Positions 41,436-50,333 of a DNA stretch of 64,000 bases are shown here, piece after piece. Numbering within the stretch: position 1 is the first letter of the stretch; the number at the start of each line of letters is the position of its first letter. The notes beneath the pieces are model-generated. The model had not been told where the DNA came from, did not search any database, and was given only the letters and a program-made list of their open reading frames with translations. Source of the stretch: DATLGB01 sp963726825 (GTDB taxonomy: Bacteria > Actinomycetota > Thermoleophilia > Solirubrobacterales > Solirubrobacteraceae); NCBI GenBank assembly GCA_963726825.1, contig CAVSDT010000002.1, forward strand, positions 2,108,001 through 2,172,000, read 5' to 3'. A program made the translations under genes and the position numbers.

Positions 41436-43604
41436 CTACTCGGGGACGAGCCAGAGCCCGGCCAGCGGCGGCAGGTGCACGAGGGCGGAGAACGGCTGGC
41501 CGCCCCAAGGGATCGGCTCGGCCTCCACGGATCCCATGTTGCCCATCCCCGAGCCGCCGTAGGACTCGGCATCGGTGTTGACGACCTCCAGCCAGCGGCC
41601 GGGGCGCGGCAGGCCCACGCGGTAGCCCTCGCGCGGGACGGGCGTGAGGTTCAGGCACACGGCCACGATGTCGGTGAGGTCCTTGCTGGTGCGGGCGAAC
41701 GCGACGACGGACTGCTCGGCGTCGTTGGGCTCGAGCCAGTAGAAGCCCGAGTCCTCGAAGTCGTTGTCCCACAGCGCGGGGTAGCGCTGGTAGGCGTGGT
41801 TGAGGTCGCGCACGAGCGACTGCACACCCTGCTTGTCCTTGCGCTCGAGCAGGTGCCAGTCCAGCGAGCGCTCCTCGTTCCACTCCTGCTCCTGGGCGAA
41901 CTCCTGTCCCATGAACAGGAGCTTCTTGCCGGGGTGCGCCCACATGTAGGCGTACAGCGTGCGCAGGTTCGCGTGCTTGCGCCACGGATCGCCGGGCATC
42001 TTCTCGTACAGCGTCCCCTTGCCGTGCACGACCTCGTCGTGCGACAGCGGGAGGATGAAGTTCTCCGTGAAGGCGTAGACGAGCGAGAAGGTCAGCGCGT
42101 GGTGGTTGAAGCGCCGGTAGACCGGGTCCTGCTGGAAGTACGCCAGCGTGTCGTGCATCCAGCCCATGTTCCACTTCAGGCCGAACCCCAGCCCGCCCAG
42201 GTAGGTCGGGCGCGAGACCCCCGGCCACGCGGTGGACTCCTCGGCGGCGGTGACCGCGCCGGGCTGGCGGGCGTAGACGACCTCGTTGAGCTGCTTGAGG
42301 AAGTCGACGGCCTCGAGGTCCTCGTTGCCCCCGTGCTGATTGGGGACCCACTGGCCCGCCTCGCGGGAGTAGTCGAGGTAGAGCATCGACGCGACGGCGT
42401 CCACGCGCAGGCCGTCCGCGTGGTACTCGTCGAGCCAGAACAGGCCGCTCGAGACGAGGAAGTTGCGCACCTCGTTGCGACCGAAGTTGAACTCGAGCGT
42501 CCCCCACTCCGGGTGGGCGCCGCGGCGCGGATCCTCGTGCTCGTACAGCGCGGTCCCGTCGAACTGCGCGAGCGCCCAGTCATCGCGCGGGAAGTGGGCG
42601 GGGACCCAGTCCATGATCACGCCGATGCCGGCCCGGTGGAGCTCGTCCACGAACGCCTTCAGCTCGTCGGGCGAGCCGTAGCGCGGCGTCGGGGCGAAGT
42701 AGGACGTGACCTGGTAGCCCCAGGAGGGGGCGTAGGGGTGCGCCATCACCGGCAGGAGCTCGACGTGGGTGAACCCCATGTCCTTGACGTAGGCGACGAG
42801 CTCCTGCGCGAGCTCCGCGTAGTCCAGCGACCGGTTGTCCTCGAGCGGGTTCAGCCGCCAGGAGCCGAGGTGGACCTCGTAGATCGACATCGGCTGGGCC
42901 AGCGAGTCGCGCGAGTCGCGCTCGGCGAGCCACGCCCCGTCCTCCCACCGGTGGCGGGAGCGGTGCACGACCGACGACGTCTCGGGCGGCAGCTCGGCGG
43001 CGCGCGCGTAGGGGTCGGCCTTCAGGCGCAGGGCGCCGTCCTGGGTGCGGATCTCGTACTTGTACCGCGAGCCCTCCGCCACCGCGGGGACGAACAGCTC
43101 CCAGATGCCGCTCGAGCCGAGCACCCGCATCGGATGCAGGCGCCCGTCCCAGGAGTTGAAGTCGCCGACGACGCTGACGGCGGCGGCCGACGGCGCCCAG
43201 ACGGCGAACGCGACGCCCTCGGTGCCCTGGTGCTCGCGCGGGTGCGCGCCGAGGCGCTCGTACAGCGTCTCGTGGCGTCCCTCGCCGGCGAGGTGGACGT
43301 CGAGCTCGCCGAGCGTCGGGCCGAAGGCGTAGGGGTCGCGGAGCGTGAAGGCGTTGCCGTCGGGATAGGCGACCTCGAGCTCGTAGTCGAGCGGCAGGTC
43401 GGCCTTGGGCAGGCGGGCCTCGAACAGGCCGCTGTCGTGGGTCAGCTCGGCGGCGACCGGCTTGGCGCCCGCGGGACGCACGGTCACGCTGTCGGCGCCG
43501 GGTCGGTAGGCGCGCACGACGACGCCTGAGCCGTCCGGGTGCGCGCCGAGGAGGGCGTGCGGGTCGGAGAGCCGGCCCGCCACGAGGAGGTCGGTCGCGG
43601 TCAT
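41436..43604 (-). CDS. glgB: 1,4-alpha-glucan branching enzyme GlgB
   Basis: A 722-residue GH13 branching enzyme with the long actinobacterial N-terminus: an N1 domain (DPHALLGAHPDGSGVVVRAYRPG) and a CBM48 N2 domain (FAVWAPSAAAVSVVGDFNSWDG). Catalytic motifs are HVELLPVMAHPY, IMDWVPAHFPRD, DGLRVDAVASMLYLDYS (nucleophile), TAAEESTAWPGVS (acid) and LPLSHDEVVHGKGTL. It adds alpha-1,6 branches to the glucan built by GlgE. A TAGAAC box is 7 nt before the ATG, which is preferred over longer upstream frames. Its 5' end faces a response regulator gene across 98 bp. Confidence 0.95.
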   Translation of the reverse strand: MTATDLLVAGRLSDPHALLGAHPDGSGVVVRAYRPGADSVTVRPAGAKPVAAELTHDSGLFEARLPKADLPLDYELEVAYPDGNAFTLRDPYAFGPTLGELDVHLAGEGRHETLYERLGAHPREHQGTEGVAFAVWAPSAAAVSVVGDFNSWDGRLHPMRVLGSSGIWELFVPAVAEGSRYKYEIRTQDGALRLKADPYARAAELPPETSSVVHRSRHRWEDGAWLAERDSRDSLAQPMSIYEVHLGSWRLNPLEDNRSLDYAELAQELVAYVKDMGFTHVELLPVMAHPYAPSWGYQVTSYFAPTPRYGSPDELKAFVDELHRAGIGVIMDWVPAHFPRDDWALAQFDGTALYEHEDPRRGAHPEWGTLEFNFGRNEVRNFLVSSGLFWLDEYHADGLRVDAVASMLYLDYSREAGQWVPNQHGGNEDLEAVDFLKQLNEVVYARQPGAVTAAEESTAWPGVSRPTYLGGLGFGLKWNMGWMHDTLAYFQQDPVYRRFNHHALTFSLVYAFTENFILPLSHDEVVHGKGTLYEKMPGDPWRKHANLRTLYAYMWAHPGKKLLFMGQEFAQEQEWNEERSLDWHLLERKDKQGVQSLVRDLNHAYQRYPALWDNDFEDSGFYWLEPNDAEQSVVAFARTSKDLTDIVAVCLNLTPVPREGYRVGLPRPGRWLEVVNTDAESYGGSGMGNMGSVEAEPIPWGGQPFSALVHLPPLAGLWLVPE

Positions 43605-43611
43605 CCACGCC

Positions 43612-43617
43612 GTTCTA
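43612..43617 (-). promoter_or_regulatory. Candidate -10 box of glgB
   Basis: TAGAAC on the minus strand, 7 nt before ATG 43604, with no Shine-Dalgarno between. Confidence 0.4.
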
Positions 43618-43702
43618 TCCGCGTGGCGGTGGCCGAAACACCGCGGCCGTGTGGACGGATGTGGGATGCGCATGGCCGCGGCGTGCGACGATGCACCCAC
43701 GC

Positions 43703-44593
43703 ATGGCTGACGCACGCATCCTGGTGGTGGAAGACGACGCGGAGATCCGCCAGCTCATCGGCGCGGTCCTCGGCACGCAGGGGCACACGGTCGTCGAGGC
43801 CCACGACGGCCTCTCGGCGCTGCCCGCGGCGCAGGAGCACGAGCCCGACGTGATCCTCCTCGACCTCGGCCTGCCGGGCCTGGACGGCTTCGGCGTGCTC
43901 GAGCAGCTCAAGGCCGACGAGCGTCTGGGCGAGATCCCCGTGCTGATGGTCACCGCCTGGACGGAGACCGAGCTCGTGGCCAAGGCGCTGCGCCTCGGAG
44001 CCTTCGACTACGTCCGCAAGCCGTTCGACATCGCCGAGCTCGTCGCCCGCGTCGACGCCGCCCTGCGCGCCGTCGGGCGCCGTGAGGCCGGCCGCGGACC
44101 GGACGGCATCCCGACGACGGACGCCCTCACCGGCGTTGCGAACCGCTACCGCCTGACCGCCGAGCTCGAGCGCCTGATCGCCGCCGCCCGCCGCGAGCCG
44201 CGCCCCCTGTCGCTCGTCCTGCTGGGCCTGGACGGCTTCCGCGAGCTCATCACGAGCCACGGGGCCGAGACCGCCGACGCCGTCCTGCGCGCCGCCGCCG
44301 ACCGGATCGCCACCCGGCTGGGCCCTGACGAGCTCGTGGGCCGCTGGTCGGATCAGGAGTTCCTCGTGCTCGCCGACGGCGCGGACGCCGCCGCCGCCAA
44401 CGCGCTGGCCGACAAGCTGTGCGCCGCCGTCGGCGCGACGCCGTTCGCGACGCCGCTGGCGACCGTCGCGGCGACCGCCTCCGCGGGCGTGACGACGTGG
44501 GACGGCGAGCCGCTCGCGGGCCTGCTCGGCCGTGCCGATGCGGCGCTGTACGCCGCGCGCGACGCCGGCAGCGGCCTCGTCAGAGCTGCCTGA
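43703..44593 (+). CDS. Response regulator with degenerate GGDEF domain
   Basis: A 296-residue protein. The receiver domain (1-120) is intact: acidic pocket VVEDDAE, phospho-acceptor Asp54 in LLDLGLPG, Thr in VTAW and Lys106 in VRKPFD. The C-terminal domain begins with DALTGVANRYRL, as in diguanylate cyclases, but the signature GGDEF is replaced by RWSDQEF (residues 214-220). Loss of both glycines in the GTP-binding hairpin makes cyclic di-GMP synthesis unlikely; it could be a GTP or c-di-GMP binding effector. It lies divergent from glgB and converges on a HAD gene with a 14-bp overlap. Confidence 0.85.
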   Translation: MADARILVVEDDAEIRQLIGAVLGTQGHTVVEAHDGLSALPAAQEHEPDVILLDLGLPGLDGFGVLEQLKADERLGEIPVLMVTAWTETELVAKALRLGAFDYVRKPFDIAELVARVDAALRAVGRREAGRGPDGIPTTDALTGVANRYRLTAELERLIAAARREPRPLSLVLLGLDGFRELITSHGAETADAVLRAAADRIATRLGPDELVGRWSDQEFLVLADGADAAAANALADKLCAAVGATPFATPLATVAATASAGVTTWDGEPLAGLLGRADAALYAARDAGSGLVRAA

Positions 44594-45200
44594 TCGCCGC
44601 GAGGACGGCGCGGAGGTCCGCGAACACCTCGTCCGCGGCGCCGAGGTCGGAGGCCTCGTGCGTCGTCGCGACGGCCACGACCTGACAGCCCGCCGCGATG
44701 CCCGCCACGATGCCCGCCGGGGCGTCCTCGACCACGAGGCAGTCGGCGGGGTCGAACCCGAGCCGCTGCGCACCGACCAGGAAGGGCGCCGGGTCGGGCT
44801 TGCCGACCTCGACGTCGCGGGGGGTGACGACGGTGCCCGGGAGCGTGAGCCCGGCGCCGGCGAAGCGGGCACGGACGAGCGCGGGCGGCGCGGAGGTGAC
44901 GACCGCCACGCGATCCGGCGGGAGCAGGGTCAGCAGCTCGGCCGCGCCCGGGTAGGCGCTGACCCGGTCGCCGGTGTCGATCTCCACCTGCTCGACGGCG
45001 CGCGCCTCGGCGACGGCGTCGAGCCCCGGCGCCCAGCGGGCGATGTGCTGGGGCCCGGGCACGCCGTGGCAGCTGCGGGCGACCGCCTCGGCGTCGAGGC
45101 CGCGGCTCCCCGCCCAGGCGCCCCAGGCGGCCTCCGTGGCCTCCATCGAGTCGACCAGGGTGCCGTCGGAGTCCAGGAGCAGCGCGGAGAAGGGCCTCAT
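44580..45200 (-). CDS. HAD-superfamily sugar phosphatase-like hydrolase
   Basis: A 206-residue HAD hydrolase with alpha-helical cap. Motif I is LLLDSDGTLVDS (nucleophile and second Asp), the cap includes ARSCHGVPG as in beta-phosphoglucomutase/sugar phosphatase relatives, motif II is VVTSAP, motif III Lys is in VGKPDPAPF, and motif IV is CLVVEDAPAGI. The CHGVPG cap motif fits DL-glycerol-3-phosphatase or hexitol phosphatase subgroups. Its place upstream of maltokinase in the same direction suggests sugar phosphate turnover, without deciding the substrate. Confidence 0.8.
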   Translation of the reverse strand: MRPFSALLLDSDGTLVDSMEATEAAWGAWAGSRGLDAEAVARSCHGVPGPQHIARWAPGLDAVAEARAVEQVEIDTGDRVSAYPGAAELLTLLPPDRVAVVTSAPPALVRARFAGAGLTLPGTVVTPRDVEVGKPDPAPFLVGAQRLGFDPADCLVVEDAPAGIVAGIAAGCQVVAVATTHEASDLGAADEVFADLRAVLAAIRQL

Positions 45201-45227
45201 GGGGACCAGGATCCCAGCACGCGCCGC

Positions 45228-46607
45228 CTAGTCGATCGGTGCCTCGACCAGCCGCTCGATCGCGGCGGCCGGGATGCCCGCCCAGTCCGGGCGGTTGTTG
45301 AGCTCGTAGCGCAGCTCGTAGACGGCCTTCTCGAGCTCGTAGATCGCCAGCAGCTTCGCGATCGACGCCTCGCCCGCGGGCAGCAGCGACGCCTCCGTCG
45401 TCTCCCCGTAGCCGTCCAGGAACGCGCGCCGGGCGGCGGCCTCCCAGCCGTCGGGCGCCTGGGCGCCCATCGCGGAGGCGGCGTAGGCGAACGAGCGCAG
45501 CATCCCCGCGACGTCACGCAGCGGCGAGACCTTGCGCCGGCGCTCGGGCAGCGAGCGCGCGGGCTCGCCCTCGAAGTCGAGCAGGATCCAGCCCTCGGGG
45601 GCGAGCAGCACCTGGCCGAGGTGGAAGTCCCCGTGCTGGCGGATCAGACGGCCACCCGCGCTCTGATGGGAGAGCATCTGCAGGCGGTCGCGCACCTCCT
45701 GGCCACGGCCGATGATCGCCTCCAGCGCCGGGTTGTCCTCCGGCAGCTCGAGGAAGGTCTGGTCGATCTCCTCGTCGATCGTGGCCGTCAGCAGCCCGAG
45801 GTACTCATCCCCCGGCTCCTCCGGCGCGAAGTCGTGGTCGGAGGGGTCGGAGGCGAGGACGGCGTGCATCCGGCCCGTGACCCGGCCGAGGTCGCCGACG
45901 CGCTCGAGGAACGCCGCCGGCTCGGCGAGGGCGAAGTCCCAGCCCTCCCGGGCGTCGCCGACGAAGCGCTGCAGCACCCCGAGGGTCGTCTGGATCCGCC
46001 CGCCCGACAGCTCGTACCAGCCGCCGACGGCCGCGATGTGCTCGAAGCCGTGCGTCGTGAGGAAGCGCAGCATCTCGAGCTCGGGGTTCTCCCCCGGCAG
46101 CAGGCGGCGGAACAGCTTCACCGCGAGCCGCTCGTCGAGCACGATCGTGGAGTTGGACTGCTCGACGCCCATGGGACGCGAGACGGCGTCCGGGCCGGCC
46201 GACTCGAGCTCGCCCGTCCAGCGGAAGTGCACGGTGCCCTCGGCGCTCGGGATCTCGGCGCCGCGCTCCATCAGCGCGACGATCTCCCCCGCCTCGGACG
46301 GGTCCGCGAGCGCGTCGAAGACCTCGCAGGTGCCGTTGCCGCCGATCGGCCCGGGGGCATCCGGGCCGGCGGCCCCGACGTCGCGGGCGCCGATCAGGAC
46401 CTGGTAGAGGTCGTGCATCCCGGAGTTGAACCGGGCCTCGATCAGCGCGAGCGCGAGCGGATGGTCGCCGCCGCGCAGGTGCACGACGTCCAGGACCCCG
46501 AAGTGGGTCAGGTCGGCGGCCTTGGCGCCGAACCAGCGCCGCTCGCGCAGCCAGGCACCGAGGTCGTCTGACTCGATCGACCGCAGCAGTTCAGCGGGAT
46601 CAGCCAC
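45228..46607 (-). CDS. mak: Maltokinase
   Basis: A 459-residue aminoglycoside phosphotransferase-fold kinase. It has the Mak-specific N-terminal cap (LRERRWFGAKA), the ATP-site SNSTIVLDERLAVKLFRRL, the catalytic loop RQHGDFHLGQVLL and the metal-binding LLDFEGEPARSL. It phosphorylates maltose to maltose-1-phosphate, the donor for GlgE. It overlaps treS by 8 bp, which fits coupled production of trehalose synthase and maltokinase, known to form a complex in mycobacteria (TreS:Pep2). Confidence 0.93.
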   Translation of the reverse strand: MADPAELLRSIESDDLGAWLRERRWFGAKAADLTHFGVLDVVHLRGGDHPLALALIEARFNSGMHDLYQVLIGARDVGAAGPDAPGPIGGNGTCEVFDALADPSEAGEIVALMERGAEIPSAEGTVHFRWTGELESAGPDAVSRPMGVEQSNSTIVLDERLAVKLFRRLLPGENPELEMLRFLTTHGFEHIAAVGGWYELSGGRIQTTLGVLQRFVGDAREGWDFALAEPAAFLERVGDLGRVTGRMHAVLASDPSDHDFAPEEPGDEYLGLLTATIDEEIDQTFLELPEDNPALEAIIGRGQEVRDRLQMLSHQSAGGRLIRQHGDFHLGQVLLAPEGWILLDFEGEPARSLPERRRKVSPLRDVAGMLRSFAYAASAMGAQAPDGWEAAARRAFLDGYGETTEASLLPAGEASIAKLLAIYELEKAVYELRYELNNRPDWAGIPAAAIERLVEAPID

Positions 46608-48321
46608 GTCCCTCGTCCTCCTGTTTGAGCAGGAACCAGAAGAAGCCGCGTGGTCCCAGGGTGAGCAGGTACGGGAGCTGTCCGACGCGCGGGAAGCGCG
46701 TGCGGCCGAACATCTCCTCGGGGAACCGGCCCTCGAACGCGGACAGGTCGAGTTCGACCGCCTGCGCGGAGCGGGCCAGGTTGTGCACGCACAGGGCGAT
46801 GTCGTCCTCGTAGCGGCGCACGTGCGCGAACACCCGGTGGTTGTCGGGCTGCAGCGGCTCGTAGGTGCCCATCCCGAAGACGGGGTGCTCCTTGCGCAGG
46901 GCGATGAAGCGCCGCAGCCAGCGCAGCAGCGACGTCGGCGTGCGCAGCTGGGCCTCGATGTTGACGGCCTGGTAGCCGTACACCGGGTCCATCAGCGGCG
47001 GCGCGTAGAGCTGCGCGAAGTCCGCCCGGGAGAAGCCGCCGTTTCTGTCCGGCGTCCACTGCATCGGGGTGCGCACGCCGTCGCGGTCGCCGAGGAAGAT
47101 GTTGTCCCCCATCGCGATCTCGTCGCCGTAGTACAGGACGGGCGAGCCGGGCAGCGAGAACAGGATCGCGTGCATCAGCTCGATGTCGTCGCGGCCGTTG
47201 TCGAGCAGCGGCGCGAGGCGGCGGCGGATGCCGACGTTGATCTTCATCCGCGGGTCCTTCGCGTACTCGGAGTACATGTAGTCGCGCTCCTCGTCGGTGA
47301 CCATCTCGAGCGTGAGCTCGTCGTGGTTGCGCAGGAACAGGCCCCACTGGCAGTTGTCCGGGATCGCGGGCGTCTGCTCGAGGATCTCGTAGATCGGCGT
47401 GGCGTCCTCGCGGCGCATCCCCATGAACATGCGCGGCATCACGGGGAAGTGGAAGGCCATGTGGCACTCGTCGCCGTCGCCGAAGTACTCCACGACGTCG
47501 GCCGGCCACTGGTTGGCCTCCGCGAGCAGCACCTTGTCCGGGTACTCCTCGTCGACGGTCTTGCGCACCTTCTTGAGGAAGTCGTGCGTGCGGTCGAGGT
47601 TCTCGCAGATCGTCCCCTCCTCCTCGTAGAGGTAGGGGACCGCGTCCATGCGGAAGCCGTCGAGGCCGAGGTCCAGCCAGAAGCGCAGCGCGTCGAGCAT
47701 CGCCTCGTGCACGGCCGGGTTCTCGTAGTTGAGGTCCGGCTGATGGGAGAAGAAGCGGTGCCAGAAGTAGGCGCCGCGGACGGGGTCCCACGTCCAGTTG
47801 GAGACCTCGGTGTCGGTGAAGATGATGCGGGCGTCGGAGTAGGGCTCGTCCGTGTCGGACCAGACGTACCAGTCCTTGTAGGGGTTCTCGTCGCCGCCCT
47901 TGCGCGACTCCTGGAACCAGTGGTGGTCGGAGGAGGTGTGGTTCATCACCAGGTCGGCGATCACCCGCAGGCCGCGCTGGTGGGCGGCGTCGAGGAACTC
48001 CTTGACGTCGTCCATCGTCCCGTAGTCGGGGTGGACCTGCTCGTAGTCGGCGATGTCGTAGCCGCCGTCGCGCAGCGGCGAGGCGAACATCGGCAGCAGC
48101 CAGATGCAGTCCACCCCGAGCCACTGCAGGTAGTCGAGCTTCTCCGTCAGGCCGCGGAAGTCCCCCGAGCCGTCGGCGTTGCCGTCGTAGAAGCCGCGCA
48201 GGTGGATCTCGTAGAAGAGCGCCTTCTTGAACCACAGGGGGTCGGACTCGAACCACTGGCCCGCGACGGGCGCGTTGGTCGAGGGCGAGCGCGGGGCCCA
48301 GGCGCCGTCACCGGTGGTCAC
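46600..48321 (-). CDS. treS: Trehalose synthase
   Basis: A 573-residue GH13 enzyme interconverting trehalose and maltose. Motifs are HLRGFYDGNADGSGDFRGL near the N-terminus, VIADLVMNHTSSDHHWFQ, GLDGFRMDAVPYLYE (nucleophile), VLLAEANQWPADV (acid) and LRNHDELTLEMV. The sequence after about residue 400 follows TreS and lacks the fused maltokinase seen in some species; here maltokinase is the next gene. Start GTG 48321 overlaps the TGA of glgE (GTGA), so glgE-treS-mak form one translationally coupled operon. Confidence 0.95.
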   Translation of the reverse strand: MTTGDGAWAPRSPSTNAPVAGQWFESDPLWFKKALFYEIHLRGFYDGNADGSGDFRGLTEKLDYLQWLGVDCIWLLPMFASPLRDGGYDIADYEQVHPDYGTMDDVKEFLDAAHQRGLRVIADLVMNHTSSDHHWFQESRKGGDENPYKDWYVWSDTDEPYSDARIIFTDTEVSNWTWDPVRGAYFWHRFFSHQPDLNYENPAVHEAMLDALRFWLDLGLDGFRMDAVPYLYEEEGTICENLDRTHDFLKKVRKTVDEEYPDKVLLAEANQWPADVVEYFGDGDECHMAFHFPVMPRMFMGMRREDATPIYEILEQTPAIPDNCQWGLFLRNHDELTLEMVTDEERDYMYSEYAKDPRMKINVGIRRRLAPLLDNGRDDIELMHAILFSLPGSPVLYYGDEIAMGDNIFLGDRDGVRTPMQWTPDRNGGFSRADFAQLYAPPLMDPVYGYQAVNIEAQLRTPTSLLRWLRRFIALRKEHPVFGMGTYEPLQPDNHRVFAHVRRYEDDIALCVHNLARSAQAVELDLSAFEGRFPEEMFGRTRFPRVGQLPYLLTLGPRGFFWFLLKQEDEGRG

Positions 48322-50282
48322 GACGGGCGCACCGTGAGGATGTGCGCGACGCGGAAGTCCGGGTCCAGCCGCACGTAGTTGCGGCCGAGGTGCCAGTCGA
48401 AGCGCTCCCCGCTGAGGAGGTCCTCCAGGCCGAAGACCGGCGCGAGCCCCAGGTCGGCCGGCACGTTGACGACCGCCTCCTGGATCCCGTGCGGGTCGAG
48501 TGTGCAGGCGACGATGACGATGTCCTCTCCCCAACGCTTGGCGTAGGCGATCACGCGCTCGTTCTCGGTCTCGAGGAAGCGCAGGTTCTCCAGCCGCTGC
48601 AGCGCGGGATGCGCGTGGCGGATCTCGTTGATGCGCTGCACGAAGGGCAGCATGGGCCCGTCGAGGCGACGCGACTTGAGCTCGTACTTCTCCGAGTCGA
48701 GGTACTCCTCCGAGCCCGGCTTGAGCGGCACGTTCTCGTAGTGCTCGAAGCCGGAGTAGATCCCGTAGGACGGGCTCAGCGTGGTGGCGAGCACGAAGCG
48801 GACGTAGAAGGCGGCCGGGCCGCCGTCGACGAGGTAGGCCTCGAGGATGTCCGGCGTGTTGGGGAAGAAGTTCGGGCGGAAGTAGTGGCGCTCGGGCCCG
48901 TGGGCGAGCTCTGAGAGGTACTCCTCGAGCTCCCACTTGGCGGTCTTCCAGGTGAAGTACGTGTAGGACTGCGTGAAGCCGAGCTTGCCGAGCTGCTGCA
49001 TCACCTTGCGCTTCGTGAACGCCTCGGCGAGGAAGATCACCTCCGGGTGGTCGCGGTGGATCTCCTCGATCAGCCACTCCCAGAACGGGAACGGCTTCGT
49101 GTGCGGGTTGTCGATCCGGAACGCGGTGACGCCGCGGTGCACCCAGCCGTCGAGCACCTCGTACCAGGCCTGCCACAGCTCGCGCCAGTGCTCGGTGCCC
49201 CAGTCGAAGTTGTAGATGTCCTGGTACTTCTTCGGGGGGTTCTCCGCGTACTTCAGGGTCCCGTCGGGCCGCTGCTGGAACCACTCGGGGTGCTCCGTCA
49301 GCCACGGATGATCGGCGGAGGCGTTGAGCGCGATGTCGAGGCAGACGTCCATGTCGTGCTCCTGCGCCTTGGCGACGAGCGCCTCGAAGTCCGCGAAGGT
49401 GCCGAGGTCGGGATGGACGGCCTCGTGACCGCCGACGCCCTTCAGGCCGACGGCGTAGGGGACGCCGACGTCGTCCTCGTCCGCGACGAGCGTGTTGTTC
49501 TTGCCCTTGCGGTTGGTGATGCCGATCGGGTGGATCGGCGGCATGTAGAGGACGTCGAAGCCGAGCGCGGCGAGCTTGGGGATCTGCTCCGTCACGCCCT
49601 GGAAGCCGCCCCAGGAGCGGGGGAAGAGCTCATACCAGGAGGAGAAGCGCGCACGCTCGCGGTCCACCCACAGCGGCTGGTGGGGCTCGAGGGCGGCGAC
49701 CTCGAAGCGGTCCTGGTCGGTGAGCATGAAGGCGTGCAGCTCGGGATGGAGGCCCGCGTCGACGCGCTCGGGCGTGGGCCTGGCGGTGTCGGCGACGATC
49801 GCGGCGGCGGCCCTCAGGGCCTGGGCGTGGCGGGCCTCGGGGCGGTCGGCGGCCTTGCGCAGCCACTGCGCGCCCTCCGACAGCTCGCCGTCGAGGTCGG
49901 TCTGGCCGGCGTCAGCCTTGCGGCGGACCTCCTCGCGCCAGGCGCTGAAGGGATCCAGCCACGCCACGATCGTCCACACCCACGGGCCGATGCGGTCGTC
50001 GACGTCGAAGGCGCCCGCCCAGCGGTCGCCACGCAGATGGGCGTCGATGTGGGTCAGCGGCCACTCGCGCCACTCGGCACCGGCCCTGTCCGGACGGGCC
50101 CGGACGGCGGCGCGCAGCACCTCGTGGCCGTCGCGCACGATGTCGGCCGAGACCTCGACGCGGTCGCCGGCGGTGCACTTGACCGCGAACCCGCCGTCGA
50201 CGGCCGGATGGGGCACCTCGATGCGGATCCGGGGCGGCGCAGGGCCCGCACGCAGGGCGTCGATCGGCGTCGGGGCGGACAC
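48318..50282 (-). CDS. glgE: Maltosyltransferase GlgE
   Basis: A 654-residue GH13_3 enzyme that extends alpha-1,4-glucan using maltose-1-phosphate. The N-terminal beta-sandwich domains occupy roughly residues 1-210. RARFSSWYELFPRSWGGFQG, MPPIHPIGITNRKGKNN, CLDIALNASADHPW, GVTAFRIDNPHTKPF (nucleophile Asp) and IFLAEAFTK (acid Glu) follow, all diagnostic of GlgE. GTG 50282 is taken as start; the frame is open upstream, but that part is antisense to malQ. The gene is divergent from malQ across a 51-bp gap. Confidence 0.95.
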   Translation of the reverse strand: MSAPTPIDALRAGPAPPRIRIEVPHPAVDGGFAVKCTAGDRVEVSADIVRDGHEVLRAAVRARPDRAGAEWREWPLTHIDAHLRGDRWAGAFDVDDRIGPWVWTIVAWLDPFSAWREEVRRKADAGQTDLDGELSEGAQWLRKAADRPEARHAQALRAAAAIVADTARPTPERVDAGLHPELHAFMLTDQDRFEVAALEPHQPLWVDRERARFSSWYELFPRSWGGFQGVTEQIPKLAALGFDVLYMPPIHPIGITNRKGKNNTLVADEDDVGVPYAVGLKGVGGHEAVHPDLGTFADFEALVAKAQEHDMDVCLDIALNASADHPWLTEHPEWFQQRPDGTLKYAENPPKKYQDIYNFDWGTEHWRELWQAWYEVLDGWVHRGVTAFRIDNPHTKPFPFWEWLIEEIHRDHPEVIFLAEAFTKRKVMQQLGKLGFTQSYTYFTWKTAKWELEEYLSELAHGPERHYFRPNFFPNTPDILEAYLVDGGPAAFYVRFVLATTLSPSYGIYSGFEHYENVPLKPGSEEYLDSEKYELKSRRLDGPMLPFVQRINEIRHAHPALQRLENLRFLETENERVIAYAKRWGEDIVIVACTLDPHGIQEAVVNVPADLGLAPVFGLEDLLSGERFDWHLGRNYVRLDPDFRVAHILTVRPS

Positions 50283-50333
50283 GGGTTCGAGGCTGCCCGA
50301 TTGCGCGCGGCGAAAACGTGGAAGCCCGCTCGC

